Assembly (NCBI GenBank): GCA_947497295.1
Contig: CANMFU010000002.1
Location: forward strand, 186,001-250,000
Length of the DNA: 64,000 bases
Source of the DNA: an uncultured Roseovarius sp.
GTDB lineage: Bacteria > Pseudomonadota > Alphaproteobacteria > Rhodobacterales > Rhodobacteraceae
Direction of reading: 5' to 3'
Position 1 is the first letter of the stretch, and every line of letters begins with the position of its first letter. Below, piece by piece: positions 8,152 through 16,742 of the stretch. The notes beneath the pieces are model-generated. The model had not been told where the DNA came from. It searched no databases and worked only from the letters and a program-made list of their open reading frames with translations. Made by a program: the position numbers and the translations under genes.

Positions 8152-8793
8152 ATGACAAAACATGATTTCAGCCATGTCGACACGTGGGTGTTCGATCTGG
8201 ACAACACGCTCTACTCGCCGGAAATCCGGCTGTTCGACCAGATCGAGGTGCGGATGACGCAGTTCGTCATGGACACGCTGAACGTTGATCATGCCGAAGC
8301 GAACCGCCTGCGCGCGCTGTACTGGCACGAACACGGAACCACGCTGGCTGGTCTGATGCGCGTTCATGGCATGGCGCCCGACGACTATCTGATTGCGGTG
8401 CACGACATCGACATGACCCCCCTTACCCCCGATGCCGACTTGCGCGCGCGCATCGCAGCATCGGGGCGCAAGATCATCTACACCAACGGTACCGCGCCCT
8501 ACGCCACCCGTGTCGCCGCCGCGCGCGGTCTGGAGGGCATATTTGATGCAATTTACGGTGTCGAACATGCGGGCTATTCACCCAAGCCGGATGCCGAAGC
8601 ATTTCGCGCCGTGTTCGACGCCGACGGTCTGACGACGGACCGCGCCGCCATGTTCGAGGACGATCCGCGCAATCTGGCCATTCCGCATGCGATGGGCCTG
8701 CGCACCGTGCATGTCGCGCCGACAGCACTGGTCGCGGAGCATATTCATCACCATACTGACGATCTCAGCGGTTTTTTAGCGCAACTGGTTTGA
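8152..8793 (+). CDS. HAD-family pyrimidine 5'-nucleotidase-like hydrolase
   Basis: The 213-residue protein is a HAD-superfamily phosphatase. Motif I is FDLDNTLYSP (nucleophile Asp), motif II is IYTNGTAPYA, and motif IV is MFEDDPRNLAIP. The DLDNTLY form and overall length match the SDT1/PHM8-type pyrimidine 5'-nucleotidases, which hydrolyse UMP/CMP or related phosphates in the cytosol. Substrate assignment is by family only. The gene is divergent from a GntR regulator and has an unusually close promoter that predicts a leaderless transcript. The start ATG is the only one fitting the HAD N-terminus. Confidence 0.85.
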   Translation: MTKHDFSHVDTWVFDLDNTLYSPEIRLFDQIEVRMTQFVMDTLNVDHAEANRLRALYWHEHGTTLAGLMRVHGMAPDDYLIAVHDIDMTPLTPDADLRARIAASGRKIIYTNGTAPYATRVAAARGLEGIFDAIYGVEHAGYSPKPDAEAFRAVFDADGLTTDRAAMFEDDPRNLAIPHAMGLRTVHVAPTALVAEHIHHHTDDLSGFLAQLV

Positions 8794-8887
8794 TGCCTGC
8801 GACATTTCGCGCGGGCCATGTTAGATGAAACAACCCGGCCAATGAGGTATCTCCACTTCCACGCGAACAAAGAAGGAAGACAGCCAG

Positions 8888-9112
8888 ATGACCGATGCAG
8901 CGATAAATAAAACGGACGCCACCCGGAATGACTGCAAGACCGAGGCTTCGGAAAACGCCGTTGCGGCCAAGATTATTGGCGTGATCCTCCTAGCGCTTGT
9001 CGCGTGGGGTCTGTGCATATTTTTCTGGGGTATCCCGGGCCTCTATTTCCCCGCATTGGCGCTGGTTCCGGTGATCTGGATTGCGCTGATTACCATAACC
9101 TTGGGTCAGTAG
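8888..9112 (+). CDS. Small two-span membrane protein, unknown function
   Basis: This 74-residue protein has a charged N-terminal 28 residues (MTDAAINKTDATRNDCKTEA) and two hydrophobic segments, AAKIIGVILLALVAWGLCIF and ALALVPVIWIALITITL, with a short loop between them. A GGAAG site seven to ten bases upstream of the ATG supports translation. I do not recognise a family. It stands alone between the HAD gene and the ubiquinone-type hydroxylase, about 75 bases before the latter, so co-transcription is possible. Confidence 0.6.
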   Translation: MTDAAINKTDATRNDCKTEASENAVAAKIIGVILLALVAWGLCIFFWGIPGLYFPALALVPVIWIALITITLGQ

Positions 9113-9188
9113 AGCCAAGCCGGCCAACTGGCACCCGGACGCGCATCGCACTATGCTGAGCGCGCAAGATTAACGGCATGAGGGCAGT

Positions 9189-10391
9189 ATGGCTGATTTC
9201 GACATCCTGATTTCGGGCGGCGGAGTGGCCGGACTGACGGCTGCCTGTATCTTTGGCAATGCCGGGTTTACCGTGCTCTGCGTAGACCCTGCCGCGCCGA
9301 TAACTGATCGCGAGGCGGACGGGTCGGACCTGCGCAGCACCGCGTTCCTGCAACCGGCGCAGGCGCTGCTGGAGCGCGCGGGGATCTGGGACCGCCTTGC
9401 GCCCCATGCCACGCCGCTTCAGACCATGCGCATCATCGACGCGGGCGGGGCCGAGCCGGTGCCGCGCCTTGTGCGCGCTTTTGACGCGGATGAGTTGTCG
9501 GACCTGCCCTTTGGCTGGAACCTGCCCAACTGGCTGCTGCGCCGCGAAATGCTGGCCCGTATCGGTGATCTGCCGGACGTGGAATTCCGCCCCGGCACCG
9601 GCACCGCCGATCTGATGACCCGCGACGACGAGGCAATCGTCACCCTGTCGGATGGCGCCCGCGTCACTGCTCGGCTGGTTGTGGCCGCCGACGGGCGCAA
9701 TTCACCGATTCGCCGGGCGTCCGGAATCAACGTGCGCACCACCCGCTACGGACAAAAGGCACTGGCCTTTGCCGTCACTCACCCAATCCCGCATGAGAAT
9801 GTTTCGACCGAAATTCACCGTAGTGGCGGCCCCTTCACGCTGGTCCCGCTGCCCGATTATAACGGGATGCCCTCCTCGGCCATCGTCTGGATGGAGCGCG
9901 GCGCCGAGGCACAGCGCCTTGCCGCGCTGGACGAGACGGCGTTCGAGGCCGAAATGAACATCCGCTCCTGCCACATCCTCGGCCCGCTGAAACTGGCCAG
10001 CCGCCGCACTTTGTGGCCGATCATCACTCAAGCCGCGGACCGGATGAGCGCGCAGCGCGTCGCGCTGATCGCCGAGGCCGCGCATGTCGTGCCGCCTATT
10101 GGCGCGCAAGGTCTGAACATGAGCCTTGCCGATGTCGCCGCCCTGTTGGCGCTGGCGGAAAAATCACCCGATACCCTCGGCGATACTGCCATGCTGGACG
10201 CCTATCACCGCGCCCGCCACGCCGATATCGTGGCGCGCACTGTCGGTATCGACCTGCTCAACCGTGCCTCTATGGTGAATGCTCAGCCCCTGCGCGATGC
10301 GCGCGCGATGGGGCTGAACGCGCTTTATGCGCTTGCGCCAGTGCGCCGAGGCCTGATGCGTCTGGGCCTCGGCGCGCGCGGGGCTGGCTGA
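9189..10391 (+). CDS. UbiH/UbiF/COQ6-family FAD monooxygenase
   Basis: The 400-residue protein is a class A flavin monooxygenase. It has the FAD Rossmann motif ISGGGVAGLTAA near the start, a DGRNSPIR motif at about residue 169 that contacts FAD and NAD(P)H, and the GAQGLNMSLADVAALL motif near residue 305, typical of ubiquinone-ring hydroxylases. It likely hydroxylates a polyprenyl-phenol intermediate of ubiquinone biosynthesis at the membrane. The ring position is not determined by sequence alone because alphaproteobacterial members vary in regioselectivity. It ends flush against the convergent aminotransferase gene with no intervening base. Confidence 0.85.
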   Translation: MADFDILISGGGVAGLTAACIFGNAGFTVLCVDPAAPITDREADGSDLRSTAFLQPAQALLERAGIWDRLAPHATPLQTMRIIDAGGAEPVPRLVRAFDADELSDLPFGWNLPNWLLRREMLARIGDLPDVEFRPGTGTADLMTRDDEAIVTLSDGARVTARLVVAADGRNSPIRRASGINVRTTRYGQKALAFAVTHPIPHENVSTEIHRSGGPFTLVPLPDYNGMPSSAIVWMERGAEAQRLAALDETAFEAEMNIRSCHILGPLKLASRRTLWPIITQAADRMSAQRVALIAEAAHVVPPIGAQGLNMSLADVAALLALAEKSPDTLGDTAMLDAYHRARHADIVARTVGIDLLNRASMVNAQPLRDARAMGLNALYALAPVRRGLMRLGLGARGAG

Positions 10392-11519
10392 TTACAGCAC
10401 CTTGTCCAGCACGGCCTTCAGCCGCGACAACGCGCCGTCGACGTCATACAGCTTGTCCAGCCCGAACAGACCCAGCCGGAAGGTGCGGAACCCCTCGGGC
10501 TCGCCCACCTGAAGCGGCACGCCCGCGGCGATCTGCATCCCTTCGGCTGCAAACTTCTTGCCATTCTGGATATCCGGATCATCGGTATAGCTGACTACGA
10601 CCCCCGGCGAGCCAAAGCCATCGGCGGCCACCGATTTAACGCCCCGCTCTTTCAGCATCGCCCGCACGCCATTGCCCAGCGCCCACTGCGCCTCGCGCAG
10701 CTTCTCGAACCCATATTCCTTGGTCTCCAGCATGGTGTCGCGGAACGCGCGCAGCGCATCGGTGGGCATGGTCGCGTGATAGGCATGGCCGCCATTCTCA
10801 TAGGCCTGCATGATCTGGTGCCATTTCTTCAGATCAATGGCAAAGCTGTTCGATTGCGTGCCCTCCATCCGGTCCACGGCGCGCTGCGACATCATCACCA
10901 TTCCGGCGGAGGGCGAGGCCGACCACCCCTTTTGCGGCGCGGAAATCAGCACATCCACACCGGTCGCCTTCATATCGACCCAGGCGCAGCCCGATGCGAT
11001 GCTGTCCAGAACCAGCAGCGCGCCCACGTCATGCGCCGCATCCGCAAGCGCCTTCAGATAGTCATCCGGCAGGATAATCCCGGCCGACGTTTCCACATGC
11101 GGCGCGAACACCACATCCGGCTTGGCCTCGCGGATACGCGCCGTCACCTCCTCGATCGGTGCGGGCGCGAAGGGCGCGGTGGCATCATTGCCCGACTGGC
11201 GCGCCATGCAGACGGTTTCGTCCGACGTGAATTTGCCCGCATCAAAAATCTGCGTCCAGCGATAGGAAAACCAGCCGTTGCGCACGATCAACGCATGCGC
11301 ATCACTGCCGAACTGGCGCGCGACCGCCTCCATTGCATAGCTGCCGCCACCTGGAATCAGCGCCACGGCATCGGCCTTGTAGACATCTTTCAGCATGCCC
11401 GAAATATCGCGCATCACGGTCTGAAAAGCGGCAGACATATGATTCAGCGACCGGTCGGTAAACACCACCGAATATTCCAGCAGGCCATCGGGATCGACAG
11501 TATCGAGTAGGGCAGTCAT
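10392..11519 (-). CDS. Class V aminotransferase (alanine-glyoxylate/serine-pyruvate type)
   Basis: The 375-residue PLP-dependent enzyme has the fold-type I class V signature. The Schiff-base lysine is in SAPQKGWSASPS (about residue 198), with LIPGGGSYAMEAVARQ contacting the cofactor phosphate and LVLDSIASG holding the Asp that pairs with the pyridine nitrogen. The closest functional families transfer amino groups among alanine, serine and glyoxylate, but phosphonate-linked members look similar, so the substrate is open. The gene converges on the hydroxylase gene with no gap. TTGCATCTCC upstream of the ATG, read on the minus strand as GGAGATGCAA, supplies a ribosome-binding site. Confidence 0.8.
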   Translation of the reverse strand: MTALLDTVDPDGLLEYSVVFTDRSLNHMSAAFQTVMRDISGMLKDVYKADAVALIPGGGSYAMEAVARQFGSDAHALIVRNGWFSYRWTQIFDAGKFTSDETVCMARQSGNDATAPFAPAPIEEVTARIREAKPDVVFAPHVETSAGIILPDDYLKALADAAHDVGALLVLDSIASGCAWVDMKATGVDVLISAPQKGWSASPSAGMVMMSQRAVDRMEGTQSNSFAIDLKKWHQIMQAYENGGHAYHATMPTDALRAFRDTMLETKEYGFEKLREAQWALGNGVRAMLKERGVKSVAADGFGSPGVVVSYTDDPDIQNGKKFAAEGMQIAAGVPLQVGEPEGFRTFRLGLFGLDKLYDVDGALSRLKAVLDKVL

Positions 11520-11599
11520 ATTGCATCTCCGGGATTTACGTTTCCCAACTGTTAGCGCGCAACAATCGCAATGGCAACGGATACATCGGCATACGAATA

Positions 11600-12058
11600 T
11601 TACCCGATAGGGCCGGGCCTGCGCTCTTCGCTCAGCAAGACGTTCGCCTCGACATCGCCGACGCCGGGCAATGTCATGATCCGCCGTCGCAAAACCCGTT
11701 CGAAATCGCTGATATCGCGTGCCACTACGCGCAGGCGGTAATCATAAACGCCCAGGATATGCTCGACGCTCTGCACCTCCGGAATGGCTGAAACCGCCCG
11801 CTCGAAATCATCCAGACTGACGCGCCCCTTGGTGGCCAGCTTGATCCCCAGAAAAACGCTGACGCCGAATCCCAGCTTCTCCCGGTCCAGATCCAGCCGC
11901 TGGCCCTTGATCACGCCGGTATCATACAGCCGCTTCACCCGCCGCCACGTCGCGGGCTGCGACAGGCCCAGCTTGCGCCCCAGTGCGCTGGCGCTCTGCG
12001 TCGCGTCCGCCACCAGTTCGCGCAGTATCCGGCGATCCACATCATCCAGGTCGATCAC
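11600..12058 (-). CDS. Lrp/AsnC-family regulator (second of a pair)
   Basis: The 152-residue protein has an N-terminal helix-turn-helix (LGLSQPATWRRVKRL) and a C-terminal RAM ligand-binding domain (EHILGVYDYRLRVVARDISD). It starts with GTG inside a GTGA overlap with the stop of the preceding Lrp gene, so the two proteins are translationally coupled. Lrp-family proteins bind amino acids and control amino-acid metabolism as octamers. Co-expression of two different paralogues, divergent from ilvC, suggests mixed oligomers or joint control of branched-chain amino-acid genes. That is inference. Confidence 0.88.
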   Translation of the reverse strand: MIDLDDVDRRILRELVADATQSASALGRKLGLSQPATWRRVKRLYDTGVIKGQRLDLDREKLGFGVSVFLGIKLATKGRVSLDDFERAVSAIPEVQSVEHILGVYDYRLRVVARDISDFERVLRRRIMTLPGVGDVEANVLLSEERRPGPIG

Positions 12059-12510
12059 AGCGGCAGCCCCTCATCCGACTTGATCCGCGCCATGTGCATC
12101 AGCGCCTCAATCTCGGTGATATGCGGCAGTGTCAGGATCGCACTGCGATAGATATGCTGATAATGCGCCATATCCCGCGCGATCACATACAGCCGCAGAT
12201 CGACCCGCCCCAGAAACGTCTGGATCTCGATCACCTCCGGCACCTCACGCGCCGCTGCGGTGAATTCGTCAAACGCGCGCGGCTGCGTCTTGTCCAGCTG
12301 CGCGCGCAAGCTGACCTCCACCTCATAGCCCAGCTTGGCCCAGTTGATCACCGCCCGGTTACCCAAAATCACGCCATCCGCCTGCATCCGCTCCAGCCGC
12401 CGCGCGCAGGTATTGGCCGTCACCCCCGCCAGATCCGCCAGCGCCGCCGGCCCCAGCTGCGGCGCATGCTGATAATGCCGTAATATCCGCCTGTCCGTAT
12501 CATCGAGCAT
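12055..12510 (-). CDS. Lrp/AsnC-family regulator (first of a pair)
   Basis: The 151-residue protein carries a winged helix with LAGVTANTCARRLERMQ and a RAM domain with IQTFLGRVDLRLYVIARD. It is the promoter-proximal gene of a two-gene unit whose members overlap by four bases. It faces ilvC across 130 bases, so the shared intergenic region probably holds its operators. The two proteins are clearly paralogous but differ in the recognition helix, so they are unlikely to bind identical sites alone. Confidence 0.88.
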   Translation of the reverse strand: MLDDTDRRILRHYQHAPQLGPAALADLAGVTANTCARRLERMQADGVILGNRAVINWAKLGYEVEVSLRAQLDKTQPRAFDEFTAAAREVPEVIEIQTFLGRVDLRLYVIARDMAHYQHIYRSAILTLPHITEIEALMHMARIKSDEGLPL

Positions 12511-12527
12511 GATTTTCCCGCCATTGC

Positions 12528-12552
12528 TTCATCTTGGTTATAAATACTCAAA
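12528..12552. repeat. Degenerate copy of the ATACTCAAA/CATCTTGG intergenic repeat
   Basis: The sequence TTCATCTTGG followed five to six bases later by ATACTCAAA matches both ends of the inverted-repeat arms at 39056-39120. The internal spacer is one base longer here. It lies in the lrp-ilvC divergent promoter region. The shared blocks are too long for chance in GC-rich DNA. Confidence 0.5.
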
Positions 12553-12556
12553 ATAA

Positions 12557-13663
<1,107 letters not shown>

Positions 13664-13730
13664 TCGCGGACCCATACCGATCACAGGGGCATCCGCTTGG
13701 GCAACTCCCTTAACGGATGCGTGGAAGATT

Positions 13731-13758
13731 GCGCGCTGTCCATGACAGCGCGCTTTTT
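13731..13758 (+). terminator. Intrinsic terminator of ilvC
   Basis: GCGCGCTGTC at 13731-13740 pairs with GACAGCGCGC at 13744-13753 across a three-base loop. Five T residues follow at 13754-13758. It lies 68 bases past the ilvC stop. Confidence 0.9.
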
Positions 13759-13761
13759 CGT

Positions 13762-14075
13762 TCATTCTCCGAAGATATCCCGCTCGTACAGCTTTCCGTT
13801 GGCCAAGCTGGACTGAATGGCCGGGGGGCGCTTGGTATTGAGTGCCCTCATCCAGTTGTGATGAAAGCGGTGGATCTCGATGATCTTGAGCAGCATTTCC
13901 GGCGTGTAGAGTAAATGCAGATCCCAGTATCGGCCAGTCGCGCTCGGCGCCGAGACAGGGCAGGCGGCACTGTGCCGCGAATCTTGTGGAAATACCTGTC
14001 GACGCTGCGCAAGCGTGGCAAGGCGCACCAGCCTCGCACACCGCCCTGTCGACAGCTCCGGTCGACCCGTCTTGA
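13762..14075 (-). pseudogene. C-terminal fragment of a broken transposase-like gene
   Basis: On the minus strand about 50 codons end with RFHHNWMRALNTKRPPAIQ and KLYERDIFGE before a stop at 13762-13764. A preceding piece (VDRYFHKIRGTVPPALSRR) reads in another frame, so there is at least one frameshift. The style, a HNW block and a TPAM-like tail, fits the end of a zinc-ribbon DDE-type transposase. I infer it is the other end of the broken gene at 14979-15577, separated from it by the IS3-type remnant. No start codon or intact frame remains. Confidence 0.4.
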
Positions 14076-14975
14076 GGTCAATGGACGCGGGAAGAGAACT
14101 GCTCCGGGTTTGCCGGAGGCTCCAACTCTTGAGCAGGATGGAGCTATATGTGCAAGATAAGGAACAAGTATTTCCCCCAACTGCGCGAACGCGCTGTTCG
14201 CATGGATATGAATGGCGCCGAGCAGCACGAGAGCCGCTGCTCTGCGATCCCGTCGATTTCCTCCAAGATCGGCTGCGCGCGCCAGACACTGAACGAATGG
14301 GTCAAAAACGCCGAAGTTGATCGTGGCGAGCGAACCGGTGTCACGATCAAGATGGCCGAAAAGATGAAGGCGCTGGAACGCAGGAATCGCGAGCTGAAGC
14401 AAGCCAATGAGATCCTGCAAAAGGCGTCGGCATATTTTGCCCAAGTCGGAGCTCGATCGCCCGTCCAGAATATGATCGCCTTTATCGAAGAGAACAGGGA
14501 CATCGGGGGCGAGCTGATCTGCAAGCACCTGTCGATTGCCCCATCTATTACCCGGCAGGCGAATTGCGCAGCAATTCTGCCGAGAGGGCACGTTCCACGA
14601 CCACATGCCCAAGCGGGCGAACCCTGACTTGCTGTCGAATCGAGTCACGCGCGACAAGGCTGTGCGGCCCGGAATCGAGCGCGCCTGAGAGCACAACGAC
14701 AATGTCTACAGCGTGCGCAAGATATGCATCAGATGCGTCGATAAGGCTTTGACGTCGCCAGATGCACGGTGGCACGGCTGATGTGCGACATGGGGCTGAA
14801 AGGCGTCATTCGCGGCAAGAAAGCCAGAACGACAATACCCGACAAGGCCCTGCCATGCCCGCTGAACAGGATGGGACGCCACTGACGCTGGCGGTGATAT
14901 CGTTGAGGTCTTTCTTGAACTCGCAAGCCGTCCGTATGCGTCCACGGTGCCGCCGGCAGCGATCTTTTCCCAAGT
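14076..14975 (+). mobile_element. IS3-family insertion sequence remnant
   Basis: The stretch holds degenerate orfA and orfB of an IS3-type element. The left side, just before orfA, includes the GGTTTGCCGGAGGCTCCAA sequence seen upstream of orfA in related elements. No matching inverted terminus was found at the right side, so that end is lost and the right boundary is approximate. The element appears to split an older transposase-like gene running on the minus strand. Confidence 0.6.
14148..14880 (+). pseudogene. IS3-type transposase orfA/orfB, frameshifted
   Basis: The first part encodes IS3 OrfA: a helix-turn-helix followed by a leucine-zipper-like coil (KIGCARQTLNEWVKNAEVDR, then MKALERRNRELKQANEILQK). 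After an insertion the frame runs into the OrfB start (MIAFIEENRD, ICKHLSIAPS). OrfB then breaks into pieces in different frames: NRVTRDKAVRPEIERV, NVYSVRKI, and VARCTVARLMCDMGLKGVIR. The integrase-core DDE region and C-terminus are absent. The gene is dead. Coordinates cover the recognisable protein remnants. Confidence 0.75.
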
Positions 14976-14978
14976 AGT

Positions 14979-15577
14979 CCATTTGCGGTCATATCCACCT
15001 CGACTTGCGCCATATCGTCTTCACGCCCACCGGTGATCTTCCGAATGCGGCCATAGATAAAATTCAGCTTTCGATAAACGTCCCGCGGCGCCACGTCGGT
15101 GATGTCGGTATTCTTCGATGGGAAAGTTCCGTGAACGAGAAGCTTCAGAATCTGCCCGTCCTTGGATTGCCGCCGATGATTGCGCGTTGGATACCTGGCG
15201 GTGAACGTCGATCTATACCGCTTGCAGGCATATCGCTGACGCCCCGTTTTGGCCCGATCGGTCCGCCAATAACGCCCCGGCCATATGCCTAACCTCTTGT
15301 CGTTTGAGACGCCCTGCCGGTTGGCGCAGGACGTGCCGGGCGAGCGTTGCAATCGGCGCAGGCGTGTGTATTCTTCGCCAACAGCGCGGTTGCTCTTGAT
15401 CACGGAATCCTGTCCACAAGAGCCGCACTCGCAGTATTTTCTGTCTCCGGTGCCGCCGACTTTGCCACGCGGAAAGTTGATATCGGCGGTTTCAATCTTT
15501 AGGCCCCGGCCGTCGCGGGGATCCGGCGGAACGCCGAAATGAGTGTACTGTGCGTTTCGGCAAAAGTTCACATCCAC
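14979..15577 (-). pseudogene. N-terminal part of a zinc-ribbon transposase-like gene
   Basis: From an ATG-proximal MDVNFCRNAQYTHFGVPPDP the minus strand stays open for about 190 codons before similarity fades near 14979. The protein has a chain of Cys pairs (CECGSCGQ, CANRQ, YACKRYRSTFT) resembling the InsA-type or zinc-ribbon N-terminus of some transposases, then a helix-turn-helix-like part (ITDVAPRDVYRKLNFIYGR). Several expected Cys positions have changed (QYTHF, KRYRS), a sign of decay. The likely C-terminal end lies at 13762-14075, beyond the IS3 remnant. Family assignment is tentative. Confidence 0.45.
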
Positions 15578-15690
15578 CCCGACAAAAGGGAGCGGCAGGC
15601 GCCGTTAAGCAGCTTTCGCAGAATTTTTCGGTTCGTACTTCACCTGACATCCCCATTCGTGGAGTGTTCAGGTCGAATTTCTAAGGAAAA

Positions 15691-15713
15691 GGTTGGCCAT
15701 CTTGTGGCCAACC
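15691..15713. repeat. Perfect nine-base-pair stem-loop
   Basis: GGTTGGCCA and TGGCCAACC flank a five-base loop, TCTTG. The sequence after it on the plus strand is GAAGCGTTTTCTTCC, which could act as a weak terminator tail. It lies between the decayed transposase gene and the EamA exporter gene and may insulate the latter. Confidence 0.5.
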
Positions 15714-15795
15714 GAAGCGTTTTCTTCCACACATCCGGTAAGGGGCTTGCTGCTTGGCGGGCGTCCCTTTTCACGATACGCGCAAGGCCAGAGCC

Positions 15796-16722
15796 ATGAC
15801 CCCCATCTCACCCGCCAACTGGTTTCGCCTGATCTTACTGGGCGCCATGTTAGGGGCGGCATTCATGTTTACCAAACTCGCACTTGAGGGCGTCGGCCCG
15901 CGGCTGGTGGTGGCATCACGCCTTGGCCTTGGGGCGATATTGTTGCTGGCTATCGCGTACGCTCGCGGCGGTGGCTTGCCGCCGATCCGCGGGAAAGGCG
16001 CTGGAATGGTCTGGGCCTTTGCCCTCGGCATGGGCATTTTTACCAATGCATTGCCGTTTTTCCTTCTCAGCTGGAGCCAGCAATTCGTCGCCTCCGGCTT
16101 TGCCGGCGTTTGTATGGCGGTGGTGCCGCTGCTGATCCTGCCACTGGCGCATTTTTTGGTGCCGGGCGACCGGATGAACCTGCGACGCTTGATCGGCTTC
16201 ATGATTGGCACCTGCGGCGTGGTCGTGTTGATCGGCCCCAGCGCCTTTGCGGCGACTGGCACTGAGTTTGAATTGACGGCGCGCATCGCCTGCATCGCAG
16301 CCGCATTCAGCTATGCCGTCGGCGCCATCCTGACGCGGCTCTGCCCTGATGTAGATATGATATCGCTGGCCGCAGCTGCACTGACCATCGGCGCAGCACT
16401 GTTTGTGCCCTATGCGCTGATGGTCGAGGGCATCCCCGATAGCGTGCCGACAACCAGCCTTCTGGCGCTGCTGTATCTTGGCACTCTGCCGACCGGAGTG
16501 GCGCAACTGTTGCTGGTGCAGGTCATCCGCAGCGCCGGGCCGGTGTTCATGTCGCTGCTGAATTATCAGGTGCCGCTGTGGTCGATGATGCTGGGCATCG
16601 TCTTTTTGGGCGAAGACCTGCCGACCAACATCTACTGGGCGCTGCTGCTGATCCTGTTCGGACTTGGCCTCAGTCAGGCAAGCGCGCTCCGGCGGCTGTT
16701 CGCGGGCCGCCGCCGGGCGTGA
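15796..16722 (+). CDS. EamA-family (DMT) transporter
   Basis: The 308-residue protein from MTPISPANWF has ten predicted hydrophobic segments arranged as two EamA repeats of five. The first runs from LILLGAMLGAAFMFTKLALE and the second starts near ELTARIACIAAAFSYAVGAI. The second-repeat motif YLGTLPTGVAQLLLVQVI and the QVPLWSMMLGIVFLGE block are typical. DMT transporters move amino acids, nucleotide precursors or small metabolites across the inner membrane, usually outward; the substrate is unknown. The frame is open 14 codons upstream, but the family start at 15796 is better. Its stop lies within a perfect palindrome shared with the folP end. Confidence 0.88.
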   Translation: MTPISPANWFRLILLGAMLGAAFMFTKLALEGVGPRLVVASRLGLGAILLLAIAYARGGGLPPIRGKGAGMVWAFALGMGIFTNALPFFLLSWSQQFVASGFAGVCMAVVPLLILPLAHFLVPGDRMNLRRLIGFMIGTCGVVVLIGPSAFAATGTEFELTARIACIAAAFSYAVGAILTRLCPDVDMISLAAAALTIGAALFVPYALMVEGIPDSVPTTSLLALLYLGTLPTGVAQLLLVQVIRSAGPVFMSLLNYQVPLWSMMLGIVFLGEDLPTNIYWALLLILFGLGLSQASALRRLFAGRRRA

Positions 16723-16742
16723 GATTATTCGCGAATAATCTC
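16721..16742. repeat. Perfect 22-base palindrome between convergent eamA and folP stops
   Basis: GAGATTATTCG is followed directly by its reverse complement. The TGA of the transporter gene overlaps its left end and the folP stop overlaps its right end. As RNA it would fold into a nine-pair stem with a four-base loop from either strand. Neither side has a T-tract, so it is not a classical terminator. Confidence 0.6.
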
